Translations under genes and position numbers: made by a program | Assembly (NCBI RefSeq): GCF_900324465.2 | Contig: NC_046610.1 | Span: forward strand, 7,876,484-7,940,483 | DNA from: Anabas testudineus | Taxonomy: Eukaryota; Chordata; Actinopteri; Anabantiformes; Anabantidae | DNA: 64,000 nucleotides | Direction of reading: 5' to 3' | In this document: positions 1-12,438 of the stretch, one piece after another | Layout of the letters: each line of letters opens with the position of its first letter | How positions within the stretch are numbered: position 1 is the stretch's first letter | Notes under the pieces: model-generated | What the model was told of the DNA's origin: nothing | Databases searched by the model: none | What the model saw: only the letters and a program-made list of their open reading frames with translations

Positions 1-494
1 TACACATGCTTTTGATTGGAAAATTAAATTATTGAATTACTGATTTAAACGCAGCCCAATGAGCCAAAGCATGATCCAGTGTCTTAGGGATGTTTTCAAA
101 CAATCACGACTCAGGATCAACCCGAACAGATCCTTATCAGCCAGCAAAATGGCGGCTTTGCGTGGCTGATCCCACAATCTATCATCTAGATTCCTCAGAA
201 GTGATGCAGCAGGCCGTGCGCCCAGGCGCAGCGCGACACACCTGCGCTCCTCCTCTGATGTTTTCTAGGCGACTGAGCGACATCAGCCACACAAGTCATC
301 ACTGGAGCACATTAACACTCACATTAAATGAAAGCATTACCAAGCTGCTATGCGCAATAGTGCGTAATGTGTTTGTGTCATCACAGCCTGTGGTGATGGG
401 ATCCTACCAGGCAGGAAAGCGGGGACAAAGGCAGCTGGATGGGACGCACATTCACCGCATTATTACAGACTTTGCGTGTGTGCGTAAAACTGAC

Positions 495-735
495 CAGGTT
501 CGTGCGTCCCGGGGTTGTCGGACATCTCCAGCACCAGCAGCTCGCGGCCCTCGAAGCTCTCCCCGATGGTGTAGATGCGGGTGATGGTCGGGCACTGCAG
601 CCACACCGACACCAGCGCCTTCCGCAGCTCCTCATAACGGTGGTACTCGAAGGAGATCTCCCCGTCAGCGCCGGCTGAGTGGACCAGGGCGACCACCGCG
701 GCCCCGAATAGAAGAACCGTAAGGAAGCGTTTCAT
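495..735 (-). CDS. cpe: Carboxypeptidase E, first coding exon (partial gene)
   Basis: This is the first coding exon of carboxypeptidase E, the secretory-granule metallocarboxypeptidase that trims C-terminal Lys/Arg from prohormone intermediates. The ATG on the minus strand at 735 opens a hydrophobic signal peptide ([20 protein letters not shown]). It is followed by the family's N-terminal segment with the motifs [41 protein letters not shown] and NPGTHEPG. The exon stops at a good donor (CTG|GTCAGT) directly after HEPG. The zinc-binding and catalytic residues lie in later exons, which on this strand would be left of position 1. Positions 1-494 are therefore intron 1, and I see nothing else in them. 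The identity is firm because this stretch is nearly identical to vertebrate CPE as I know it. Confidence 0.95.
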
Positions 736-826
736 TGTGGTAACTACTTTTCCCTAAGCCCTGTCTGCTTGTCTGCCTGCAGCTTGCACTCAAGCCTTAT
801 CACTGTGCTGCAGCCTCGCTCTGGGC

Positions 827-836
827 TATAAATATA
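827..836 (-). promoter_or_regulatory. cpe: Candidate TATA box of cpe
   Basis: A near-symmetrical TATAAATATA (TATATTTATA on the minus strand) lies about 92 bases upstream of the cpe start codon. It would place transcription initiation near position 800 and give a 5' UTR of roughly 65 nt. Because the box reads well on both strands, its direction is inferred from the gene. Confidence 0.45.
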
Positions 837-1784
837 CGTCTCTCTGCGCTCGCTCTGCCTCTGTGTGTGATGCGCTGCTGTACCTGAGCGCAGACTCTTT
901 GTCACCCTCCAGTGTCAAGTCACAGACAAGACTGAAATACCCGGTCAGGATTTTCAAATTAAAATGTTTGTCGTTCAGAGATGAACACCAAAAAGGTGCA
1001 GCTTCAGGTTCAGTCAGTTCAGTAGGAAGGGCTCCTGACACACACCTTGTTCTAGACAAGCAAGTGTTGAATATAAATACCGAACTCTTTGGCCAGTGTG
1101 ATACTACTGTGTCCTTGTATGGCAAAATCTTTGTCAACATGAATTTGATTAATCTAATATTTGTCAAGAAAATAAAAAACACATGTAGTTACATTTCGAG
1201 TCTAGTGCTAATTGAATTTTCTAGTATTTTCTTTTTTTAAAGACAGTTTTTCAATTAAGCAGAAACAATATCCACATATGCACTGATAGATGGTCTCCTG
1301 TAAACATCCCCATATTGGCACCAAAATAAATGCAGCCAATGCAAACACATTCTTAAATGCTGCTGGTGGATAATCAATTCTGACATAATGGTAAAACGTA
1401 TTATTTTGGCATTCATTTGGTTAGTTTTATTGTTACATTTAATCATGTTGTCGATTTATAAGAGTTTTAAAAGAGATTGAGTCTTTAGTCCGTCACTTCC
1501 TGTGTGGTGGCTGCTGCTGCTGTTGGCTGACTTGATGCTGCTATGTGTGCAGGATGTGTACTGTAGGGGTGTGTCCACAGTGCAGCACAGAGATGGAGGG
1601 AATCGCACGAACACTTGCAGAGCACATACTGATCTGTAATGTTTATCCTAAACATGGGCATCCAAGCAAACTGCAACTTGTCTTTGCATATCTGTGTCAA
1701 TAATGGCACAGACATGAATTCATCTGACCAGTCAATTAAAACTGCAAACAAAATCAAACTCCTGCTCAAATGCATTCAAATATT
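837..1784. other. cpe-msmo1 intergenic spacer
   Basis: This is AT-rich spacer between the cpe promoter and the predicted end of msmo1. Small open frames occur on both strands, but none resembles a known protein or is bounded by convincing splice sites. I see no repeat family here that I can name. Confidence 0.6.
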
Positions 1785-2466
1785 TTTATTGTAATATGAT
1801 AAAAACACAACAAACAACATTTTCAATGTTTATTCTTGTAAAAATTAACACAGCATTCAATTATTCAGTGTTAAACATCATAGGATTGAACAACTCAGCA
1901 GCTTGACGAGTCAATTCCTTTTCATCAACAATTTACAGATGGGTTTATATCAAATATGTCTGACTTTCATAAATCGACACTGAGTTTAGAGTTAAGAGTT
2001 AGAGTTCCCACTGACCTCCTACAGCTTAACAGTTAAAACCGCGTCACAGTGACTCAGTTTAACTCAAGAGGAAGCGCTAAAGTGCAGAGACATTCAGAGG
2101 TATACTGAAGCATTTCACAAGAAAGTCATGGTACAGCTTTTTTTCATTCAATGACCAAGCAAAGCGACAAATTAAAATGAGGATGTCAATGGTTTTATTC
2201 AGCCAGCAGCTGTTAACAGAGGCATACAACAATATGCTGTTTCCGGAAAGGCACATGAGGAAGACTGAAATCATGATGCTGTCCAACTGAGAATCCAGCT
2301 GCAACAGTGCTGATTCAGTTAAAGTACACATTTCGTGTCTGTGTGTGTGTGTTTAAGTGCACCGAGAGGAAAGTAGGAACGTTTTCTGTGCTCACTGTGA
2401 GACTCGCTGCCTCTTCCCTCCTCCTGACAAATCAGGTGTGTGAGTGCTAAGAGAGTTGTGAGCGCT
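1785..2466 (-). terminator. msmo1: msmo1 3' UTR with polyadenylation signal
   Basis: The first strong AATAAA on the minus strand after the msmo1 stop lies at 1785-1790 and predicts a 3' UTR of about 680 nt. The segment is AT-rich and has no conserved reading frame. Assignment as UTR is inferred from position and signal only. Confidence 0.5.
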
Positions 2467-5400
2467 TTACTGATCCTTCTTCTGCATGTACTTGTTGTAC
2501 TGGTTGTCTGTATTTAGCAGCTTGTCCCACCAGGTGAAGGTGGAGGCGTAGTTTCCAACGAAGTTCATGTGGTGGAAGTCATGAAAACGGGTGCCGGCGT
2601 AGAACGGGATCAGGTGGAGCGGGTTCATAGGGATGTCATAACCGCTAAACAACAGAAGAAGAAGATAAATAAATGTAAAAAAAAAATGACTCAAATAAGC
2701 ACATTTCTCAAAAATCTAATTTTCCAGCAAGACAAAAAACATTTAGGTGCGCTTAACATGGTTATACATATGTATATATATGATGCCTGGATGCTAAGAG
2801 ATATGGGTTTCTACTCTACTGCAGAGTGTCTGATTGCAAACTAAAATATGTGCTTGCTTGGTCCTCTTGAAGTCTGATCTTTATGAAGTTTCGATTGTCT
2901 AACGCTTTTATTTGCAAAGAAAAGGCATAATTGAACACACTAAGCTAAATCTTTTTGTGTTATGCTCTATGAGTCATAATCTGGTTGTTTTGGGTGTGCA
3001 AAATAGGTTCATTTAAATGTTTTTGTTAACAATTGATAAATGAACATAAACTAGTAATTAATAATAAAAAATAATGCTTAAAATAATAAAAATCAAGCTT
3101 AAAATCCTAAATGAATAATCCTGAACCTGGACACTCAAACCATAACCAGTTTTGAGATATTTAATCTGACCCTAACCAGTTACATCTCTACCTACTATCA
3201 AGCCTTGTTAACGACATTAATGTTTAATCTAACAGTTGTGTACAATGATCACATCTGGTGTCCCGTGGGGCCACCTAGTGGTCAACCACACAGTTTACAG
3301 ACAGAATTAGCATGATGAGAAGCGTGCAGGTTCACGTTTAACTTTCACTCCACTTGTTGTTGTATTACAACTTCTGTTCTGTTTCTCCTTCATTAAAGTT
3401 AAATGTTTGTGAAATGTCACCACGATGTTAAGTAAATATGCAGTGGTCAGCTCTGGCCAACTCTTGAGCCTTAATGTGCAATATTTTAAGCAGCCTCCTA
3501 AGGAAGTAGAGGGCAGCAGGAGAGAAAATGTGTTACTGTGTCCTACCTGTGGACATCAATGGTCTCCAGCAGGCGGAAAGCCACCCAGGCCCACAGGAGG
3601 AACACGTGGTTACAGAAGATCATGATGCCGATAAAGAATCCAGCACCGAGGATGATAGTCTCCGCAGGATGGGCGTATTCTGCCTGCATGCCAAATGGAG
3701 CCTGGAGAACAGCATACAGATGTACCATTAATTTTACAGGAAGCTACGTTAATAAGTAACCACACTGATAGGAGATCAACCAGAAAGCCTGTTGGTGTTA
3801 ATGTCGCTCAAACTTACAGTGAACTCGTGGTGGACTTTGTGGATGTATTTGTAGATCCTGCGGTGATGCAGCAGGCGATGGAGGAAGTAGTGCCAGGTGT
3901 CTTCAACAACTGCACAACCGAGGCACTGAGCCAGGAGATACGGCCTGGAAGAAGAGAGAGAGGGAGAGAAAAAGTCAGTGAGCTATCCCAACAAAACAAA
4001 CAAAGTGATCTGAATGAAGGCCCACAGACAAATGTCAGATTAACAGTCAGGCCATTAAACTTAAACCATGAGTTCAATTCAAAATGTTCAATCCACCAGA
4101 GAACTGACAGCCACATAACAACATCCAGTATTATTATAATATATATCCACAAAAAAGGTTTAACTCATAAGCTAAATAATGTATAGTATAATGCTTTTAA
4201 TAGTTTTTAACAATAGTATATAACATAACAGGTTTTCTTTACCACAAAGTTAAATTCAAAAACATATTAAACAGCATTAACATGTGATTTCTTCACATTT
4301 TTTCTAGTTTGTCTTATTCAACAGTCAGATTAGATTTGTTCCTAACATGCTTATAGTCTAAGCGACATCTTCCAAATTTGTCACATTTCGTGGATATTTT
4401 CCAAACCTTCAGCCTTTTTAGTCTAAAATTCCTTCTGTTTTTACACTTTCCCTTCACTGCAGCTCAGCAGGGAAACACTGTCCAGGGAAACACAGACAGA
4501 GAATTTTAATCTAAAAATACTTTGGCTTTGGAAGGTATCCACTTGCTTTGATGAAACTCAGAGAGCTAAAGCCTCATATTAGCTTTAGATACAGATTTGA
4601 ATACATGTCTGTACAGACTGAAGTCTGTGTATTTTACAGTGTGAGCAGGATGAAAGATTCGAGCAAGAAAAACCTCTTTCAGTGTTCACATGTGCATCTG
4701 ACTCAGGCCTACAAATATACAAATATATAATATATCTAATACAATCACACATTTAAAATGTAATATACTGTACTCTATTGAGTTAGTATGTTAATTATTT
4801 TTATTGTTAAGTAAGTGATTATTGCTGATCTTTTACTTGTTTAATTATCACAAAGATATTCTATACTTTTGATATTTTCAGTTTCACATATTATTACATT
4901 TCTTACAATATACTGTAATTGCGTTTTAGGGGTGCAATAATGCAGAGCCTGTGTACAAACATTTTTCAATGCAATCAAAATATTATATATTTTTTAATAA
5001 CTGAATTTATTAATCACAATTCACTTTATTTTCTCTTAGTCTTTACTATAGCCTGTGTGGTTCTTTTACGTCTTAGTTTGTTGTTGGACTGTTCTTTTGA
5101 AGGTTTTTCTTTTTTTTAATGTACATATTAAATATTTTGTCAATAAAGTAAAATAATATATCAGATATATATTTCTGTCCGGATCATTTTGTCCATGGTT
5201 CATTCACACCCTGAAAATGACAACTATAACGAGCGTGTGTAACAATAACTTCTCTGCTCTACAGCACTTTATATCTACTGGACTTTGAACATGACGCGGT
5301 TTAGATTTGTACTGAGAGCAGACTGACCAGCGTGGCATGGAGTCCCAGTCGTACGGGATGTTGAAGAACTCAGTGAAGTAATAAGTCCCACAGATTAAAG

Positions 5401-5814
5401 GCAGCTGAATGAAGAAATGGTTGAACATCAACATCTTGAAGCATCTCCACTGTTTCTCCCAGGTCTCTGGTTTATCCTGTGTGAACAGATAGAGCAATCA
5501 TTTAGAGCAAACCCCAGACGGCCATAAAACCATATACAACATTTAAAAAACACACAAACCTGTTGGATCTTATATTTCTGCATGAAGGGCATGAACTGGA
5601 AGAGAAAACCTGGCAGACAGAACAGGAAATAGATGAACTCGTGCACGATGAGCGATCCCCAGGTGGCAATTTGGAACTTGGTGTAGTTGTCCAACATGTA
5701 GTCCCAGGCGTGTTTCAGAGGAGGCTGGAAGGGGTTTTCTGGTAGTACTGCATCAACGTACTCTACCGCGAGGTAGGCAGAGCTCAGGATGTGTGCCGTG
5801 CCGTTCACCGCCAT
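2467..5814 (-). CDS. msmo1: Methylsterol monooxygenase 1 (C4-methylsterol oxidase)
   Basis: The gene encodes the ER-membrane non-haem di-iron oxygenase that starts removal of the C4 methyl groups of lanosterol-type sterols in cholesterol synthesis. Coding exons in transcript order are 5560-5814, 5328-5476, 3818-3944, 3547-3701 and 2467-2644. Phases agree throughout and give 287 residues, against about 293 in human. The protein opens [20 protein letters not shown] and carries the fatty-acid-hydroxylase histidine clusters: [17 protein letters not shown] and, near the end, HDFHHMNF. Hydrophobic segments such as [20 protein letters not shown] fit the multi-pass topology. The C-terminus ends KKDQ, a KKxx-type ER-retrieval signal. 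A short 5' UTR piece ends at a CTTGCAG acceptor near 5854, and a noncoding first exon probably ends near 7106 (GGAAAG|GTGAGT). Confidence 0.97.
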
Positions 5815-7106
5815 GATGAATAACGCAAGGTGACTGCAGGTCTAGGGGGAAGACTGCAAGACAGAAACATAGTGTTACATTGCAGTAACTAAAAATAATA
5901 TTTTTTTATTATATTTTTTTTGGTATATTTATTGTATATTTTTAATATACAAGTTAAAAATGCAAGGTTGGAAGTATTAGATAATATATCTTTCAATTAC
6001 ACTATTCAAGTCATTTTACGCTACATTTCTTTAAAAAATAAACAAAAGCAACGTGAAGAAGAGGATTAAAAAGAAACTAGACCTTAAATTAATGATATAA
6101 AACAACAAAGGATCTAAATCATAATAACAAATAAAAGAGAGAATATAAAATCATTATCATAACGAAGATTTAACACAGAAATATCAAGCGCACAGAAATC
6201 AGTCATCCTTTTAAAAAACAAGCATTACAAACAAAATACAAATTGTGCATAAAAGACAACATATTAATAGCAAAATATACTAGAGAAACTTTCTCCTGTA
6301 CTAGAGGGAACTGTACACTATTTAAAGGCTAACATATGTTTTGTATACCATATTGGAACTGATATGCTGGTTACCAAATAAATGATGTGGAATAACCTCT
6401 GAATGGTGGGGGAGTAAACACGAAGGAGCATATACTCATTCATACACAGATACACTTGTCTAAACACTTGATACAGTACTAGGGCTAATAGGACTAAATT
6501 CAGAAGATCATCTACGATAAGCTGCACAACAACTAACTGATACAATCAAACAATCAAAATGTTTTTTTCCCACACAAGCTACAAGTGATATGTCAATCCC
6601 ACATGTCAACTTTAGTTTTTTAAGTCTCAAACAAATTACACATTGTTTTGTGTTTTGGGCTGCATTAGTTTTCCACATGAGCATTAAATGTGTTACATGT
6701 GCAGAACTGCATTTATAAGGATGCAGAATGACACTAATAATCAACTGTGCAACTATTTGTAAGTTTCAGTGTAACTCACATAGACAGACTGCTCTGGCTC
6801 TTACAGCTGCAAATAAAGGTGTTAAAACCTCATTCAGAAGACTTGACAGATCCAGTTCTGAGTTTGATGCTATATTAATATCTGTACTAACTAACTACTA
6901 CTGCTACCTGCACACCAGCTTGCCTGCGTATTTATTAAACAATACGCGTTATACAACAGGTCTTAAGAAGAGTTTCGCTCGCTGTCACAACTGGAAACCA
7001 TAAATTATTAGACGGCACGCCTGAATAACCAATACGCATTTGAAATTGTACATAAAAATCCAGCTCCATGTCTTAATTTCAGCAAATAACGACGACAAAC
7101 TCACCT

Positions 7107-7345
7107 TTCCGCGGTTCGTCCCGTCTACCTGAGCGAGAGGAGGCCAGCCGGGTGAAGTACAGTAATATCGAACAATCTGATTGGCCGAGAGGAGAGGAGA
7201 CTGACGTAGGAGGGCCGACCGGCCTTGTTGATTGGTCAATTGAATGGAGTGATGATAGTGAGACTGAAGGTTTCTACAGTAACAGCCAATCAGAGGCGAG
7301 CTTGAACAGTGTCGTTCAGACTGATATAGGAAGAGATGGGGTGGT
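7107..7345 (-). promoter_or_regulatory. msmo1: msmo1 promoter and noncoding first exon region with CCAAT boxes
   Basis: Upstream of the probable noncoding first exon are two inverted CCAAT boxes read toward msmo1 (ATTGG at 7180-7184 and 7231-7235) and one CCAAT in the other orientation (7286-7290). Two imperfect sterol-regulatory-element matches, each 7 of 9 to TCACCCCAC, read on the minus strand at 7147-7155 and 7336-7344. NF-Y plus SREBP control is established for cholesterol-synthesis genes. That these exact sites work is inference. The transcription start is guessed at about 7150. Confidence 0.45.
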
Positions 7346-7629
7346 CAGAGAACTTTGAGTCATGTGTTTCCTCATTTAAATTATTATTAAACAGGCTGTA
7401 ATTCTATTGTCAAGTTTTTAAAAGTCTTGTACAGACACATGTGCTGTGGGAGAACTTATTATCATTATATTATTATTTAAGTATCTCCAAAAAAGGCATG
7501 TAAAAAACTTTTATTAAGTTCTATTTATCTATTTAATAATTATGCAGTTGTAGATTGTTCCGATTTTTCTTTTTGAAATTCATTAACAAAATGTAAAGCT
7601 AAGTATATCACTGTGCATGACAAATTATA
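7346..7629. other. AT-rich spacer upstream of msmo1
   Basis: This spacer lies between the msmo1 promoter and the Tc1-like remnant. It holds no open frame with recognisable similarity and no evident repeat. Confidence 0.5.
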
Positions 7630-8070
7630 CACAATTGCAAGAACAAGTATGTGAACCTTTTTCTGCATTATAAAATGTAATCTAATCTTCATCTAAGTCG
7701 AGAGTATTAACAAATATAATGTGCCTAAAGTAATAACACGTCTTTTTTGAGGACAACCATAAAAAACTCATAGTTCTAGTGGAAAAAGTATGTGAACCCT
7801 TTGAATAATGACCTAAAAACAGCTAACTTGAGTCACGTTGAGTCCTGTTAAGAAAATTAGTTTTGAAGTATGGACTAGAGCTACTTCAACTCACAAAAAA
7901 TACTCCACATAAGAAGAATATGCTTATGTGAGCTATGCCTCGCCAAAGGGATCTTTCAGAGGATCTATGATCAAGTAATGTTGATTTACATACAGCTGGA
8001 AAGGGTTATAAAGAAAAGAGATGTCAAAGAGTGGGAAATTGGAATTCCCAAGTGTATAAAAAAATATACT
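7630..8070 (+). mobile_element. Tc1-like DNA transposon, 5' half only
   Basis: This is the left part of a Tc1/mariner-type element, in plus orientation, after a TA at 7628-7629. The outer motif AAGTATGTGAACC (about 7644) recurs in an inner copy, AAAAAGTATGTGAACCC (about 7783). That direct repeat within one end is the IR/DR arrangement. The transposase start follows (MPRQRDLSEDL near 7937), then a stop codon and further recognisable residues (SSNVDLHTAGKGYK). Base-by-base likeness to the minus-strand copy at 53-54 kb runs through the inner repeat, start codon and first transposase codons, then fades after about 8060. The remainder and the right end are missing, so this copy cannot move. Confidence 0.8.
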
Positions 8071-8571
8071 ATAGTAGACCACCACAGAACCCCAGCAGTG
8101 TAATAAATATTAATTAAATCATTCATTAACAACACAGTACATCACTGGAGCTGTACCACGCATGGACAACACAAAATTAGAAGGCAGTAGTTTACAAGTA
8201 TTATCTTTCAAAAATGGCCCTTTATTTATTAAGTAGAAGTACTCTTAATGACCTGAATGCTGTATACCTGTGATTCAATATGACATAATAAAATTTTAAC
8301 TACTTTATAATCTAAGAATGGTTAATTTATTATAATGTCAAGTAACTAGTAAGTAGGATCAAATTAAAGCAGTGAATTTAAAGAACTCAATATTGCACTA
8401 ATGTATTATCTATGAGTAAATTAACTTCACTGAACGCTCTTTTTTTACTTAAAAGTATTAAAAATTATTAAGATATCACACGCAGCTCGTTCCATTTCAA
8501 TGTTTTACTGATTTGGCAAAGTCTTAAAAACAGATTAATATCATTTCACAGCTTTAAATACAAGAAGCATA
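8071..8571. other. Spacer between Tc1 remnant and klhl2 3' end
   Basis: This is AT-rich sequence without a supported gene. Part of it may be decayed transposon interior, but I could not align it to the other copy. Confidence 0.4.
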
Positions 8572-9964
8572 TTTATTAATGATAATAAAAAACAAGTAAT
8601 GAAACATTTTCAAAGTCATTAGCCTACATGACATTCCTCAATACACTGACAAGAAACAGCAATACCAGTCACTATTACAGCAAGTTTCAATAGAAGAGGC
8701 AAGGGAAGAGAGAGACTGAAGGAAATAGAAAATCAAAAGCATGTTTGGTCACTTTCCAGAACGAGAGAACTGATTAGTAAAGCAGAGTAATAAAGAGAGA
8801 CAGAAAAGAAGAAACATATTAAAATTGGCACATTCATAGTACGTCAGGGTGTGCATTAGTTAACAGGGTTGCTACACCAAGGGACAAGAGGGTTCTGCTG
8901 GAGGATAAGAGGATAGAGATGGGGATCATGCAGTGAGCTCTGACTGTTGTGGTTACAACCACAGCTAAGATGGCTGCCGGGTGACAGTAAAGCACGGATA
9001 CATCCAACTGTGTTCATCTCGTAACGGCTTCTCCCTCTGTCTGTCTCTGTATTTGGCAACATGAATGAGGCTTCTCCTTCACCAGCAGAGTAAGTGTTCC
9101 AGTGAAAGTCCTTTTAGAAGAAATGTACATTTCCTGCAACTGCTTCTCACGTCGGCGTTCTGAATTCATGCGGGCCTACACGCAACCGCCACACTGACCC
9201 AAAGTGAGTCCTGGAACAGTGGCCGAGTCCAGCTGTGCTCTGTCCGGTTCTAGCACTCGAGGCATATCAAAGGAGAAGGGAAGGGCAGTAGGTCGACATT
9301 CAGGCACTCTCGAACAGTCACACTGCAACATTGTAAAAGTCAGAGGTCGGACAGAGTGCGTTCATGCGGTGTCGGACCTGGCATCACCACAGAGAGACTC
9401 AGATGCACACAAACACACATGCTCACAGTGCAAGCAATAGAGCACCTTTGTATGCAAACACACACGTACACGCTCAGACATACAGCCGCACATCTCAGGA
9501 GGATAAAAATGAAGGAGAAACAACAGTTTCAGTCCTAAATGGTCAGTCTCTGCCTTCCTCTCAGATTACGTCAGTGGTCTTTCTAAGAACTGGTTCATGT
9601 TAACATTACTAATGTTAAAGTAACTTTGCAGTTATAGTAGCTTCGTATCAGTGGCGTTTCAATGGCACTGCAGTGGTACAGTGGCGCTTCAATTCAAACT
9701 GGTTCGTCCAGTCGCTGCTGCAGTCCTGCCAGCTGGGGATTAAAACACGGGTTCAAGACCCCGTTTGTTGCAGCTCCCCCTCACTCAGGTTAAGTGCAAA
9801 AATCTTCATCACCATGCCCAACTCAAAAACAACAATCTTGTCATTTTCTTCATCTGTGTCAGTGCCTGTGCTAAACATCGAAGCACTGGCATCGCAGACA
9901 GATCCAAGATCAGAATTCAGCAGAATACAATCTGCTCCGAATCAGTGGCAGGCGTCCAGAGCAG
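8572..9964 (-). terminator. klhl2: klhl2 3' UTR with polyadenylation signal
   Basis: A minus-strand AATAAA at 8572-8577 is the best terminal signal below the klhl2 stop and predicts a 3' UTR of about 1.4 kb. Open frames seen here on the plus strand have no recognisable protein likeness. A small stretch at about 9650-9790 has two short direct repeats and a tRNA B-box-like GGTTCAAGACC, possibly a SINE head. Confidence 0.5.
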
Positions 9965-12367
9965 TCATAACGGCTTGTCAATCACAGTCACGCCTGTATT
10001 TGAAAAACAAAACAATGATTAGAGTGTACCATTGATATGACCACATTTCAGATACACACCTACTATGTCCAAAAAAACAGTAAGACGGTGCTGCAGTAAG
10101 AAAACAATGAAGCTTGGGGGCCAATCGTCATCAGCTTATGACAGATGTCCTGATATTACAGGGTATATTAGTTACTCACCAATAGCAGAGATATACCCAA
10201 ACTTATTTAGTGTAATTTGATAATGACTAATACATTACATGTGTGCAGAGTGTGGCTGAGCATAGCAGATGGTAAAAGAGCACAGTATGTTGCGGGTGGA
10301 GTGGCAGCTGGGTGGAGCAGAGTGGACTGATTTTAAGCCTCATACTAGCATTAGCTTCAGAAGCATGTTGTAGCTGAACTGTTCCTCACATACATTTGTT
10401 TGATCCAGTAACTGTCAGGCTGTAGCCCTTTGTGCAAAACCAACAGCAGTTGTCGACAATCAAATTTGTAATGTGGTCAGTGTGTGCCAAAAAACTCTTC
10501 CCATATGTAAAACAAAGCTGCATTAAATTATGTTGTCGGTGTTTTACTTACCTGCATAACTGCGTCCTGTGCTCATGCAGGTCGGCAGTATTGTCCACTT
10601 GTCTGAGTTTGGATTGTAAAACTCCACAGAGGCCAAATTGCAGCTGCCGTCATCTCCTCCCACCACATACAGTATGTTGTTTACAGCGCACACACCTGAA
10701 CACAGAAACAATATTAATGGACACTAACAAGAGGAGACGAGACGTGACAGTCAGATCATCTTCTTTACCTGCGTTGCGTCGACACATATTCATGTCAGCT
10801 ACCTGACGCCAGCTGTTGGAGGCCGGGTCATAAACTTCACAGCTCTTCCTCACCAACGGACCATCGTGTCCTCCTACTGCGTACAGTAAACCTTTCAACA
10901 CTCCTACACCTGAGTGCACATGGGACACATGTTAACAATACATCATGGAAATCATTTTCAAAAGTGCAGGTAACTATTTCTGACCCTTCATGTTTTTATA
11001 ATATGTAGTGTTTAACAGAGGAATCTGCAAAAACCACATCTTTAATATTTTAGAAACTCTATGTATACATGCATACAGTATATTTACAATTAAAGCACAA
11101 ACTCACACACACCTGCACCACTGCGTCTTGTGCCCATCTCAGCGATATAGCTCCACGTGTTGCTTTTTGGGTTGTAAGCTTCTACTGTACTCAGACATTG
11201 CCTGGTCGCTCCATCATAACCTCCGACTGCATAAAGGATCCCTGAATAAACACACAAAGGAGGCTCATAAAGGTATGAAAGTACACTTTCAGCAACAAGA
11301 CTGAAATCGGATTAGTAGGATATTTGCTGAACTACTTCATATGGGTGAAAAAGGAAATGTGTTTATTTACAAAGTGAGATCTTTTAGCATCTTACTTATG
11401 AATGAAATCCCTGTTAACTGCAACTAGCCCACCATTAAAATCAGTCAGCAAAATGTGTTATCACATCCCAATACCTGCTATTATGTATGTCAATGACAAC
11501 TGCATTAACATTTGTGGAATTATAGCTTCAAAGTTTGAGACATCTGAGAGTCAGCAAACACTTGGTAATGTAAGGTCTTTCCATTGAATTGTCCACCTTC
11601 TAAATCCAGCAGTTAAAGACTAACTCAAAACCTGAACTGGGAATTGGATTCACCATTTACAACACCCACTCCTACACTGCTACGTCGGGTACTCATGGGT
11701 AAAACATGAAACCACTCGTCCGTCTTGGAGTTATACGCCTCCACTGTCGACAGACCTGCAAACACACAAAGATCACGTATGAGAACCACCACAAACAGTC
11801 ACAAGTGTTATTATTGCTCTGTTTGAAGTTTTAATAAATATATGTTTTAATGAACGTAACTGTACCTGTGCTGCCGTCAAAGCCTCCAACCGCGTACAGG
11901 AGTCCGTTGAGCACAGCAGCTCCGAGTGTGGATCGGCGATCCTGCATGCTGCTCACACTCGTCCAGCGGTCCATCATGGGGTCGTAACAGTCCACAGTCC
12001 TCACACGCAATGAGCCGTTGAAACCTCCAACTGCATACACACACCCACTCACATACACCACACCTGAAGACAACAACAGAAAGAAAAATTAACACAAATA
12101 TCAAAAGAAACACAGAGAGCTGGTTTGATGAAGATGAATGGTGAGGTGGCCTCAGAGTGGAAACTGTGCATAGGTGTGAGAATCAATAAATCCTTGATCA
12201 GATTTACACAAATGACCGTTATCTATTGTCTTCTGGTTCGTGCAAAGGGGATTGTGTGTCCAGAGCAGCTGTTGAAAGAAGCCTGAACTGAATGTAGAGT
12301 GACTGCAGCTGATGTAACAACCTAGTAACAAACTAATAAACTCCTCCATGCGTCTTCACAGTGAGGC

Positions 12368-12438
<71 letters not shown>

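Noticed and set aside
826-1240. Overlapping open frames of about 120 codons on both strands near 1 kb
   Set aside because: No recognisable domain, no splice context, and composition like the surrounding spacer.
9740-9780. Possible tRNA gene because of a GGTTCAAGACC B-box-like motif
   Set aside because: I could not fold an acceptor stem, D arm and anticodon arm around it. A SINE head is the most that can be argued.
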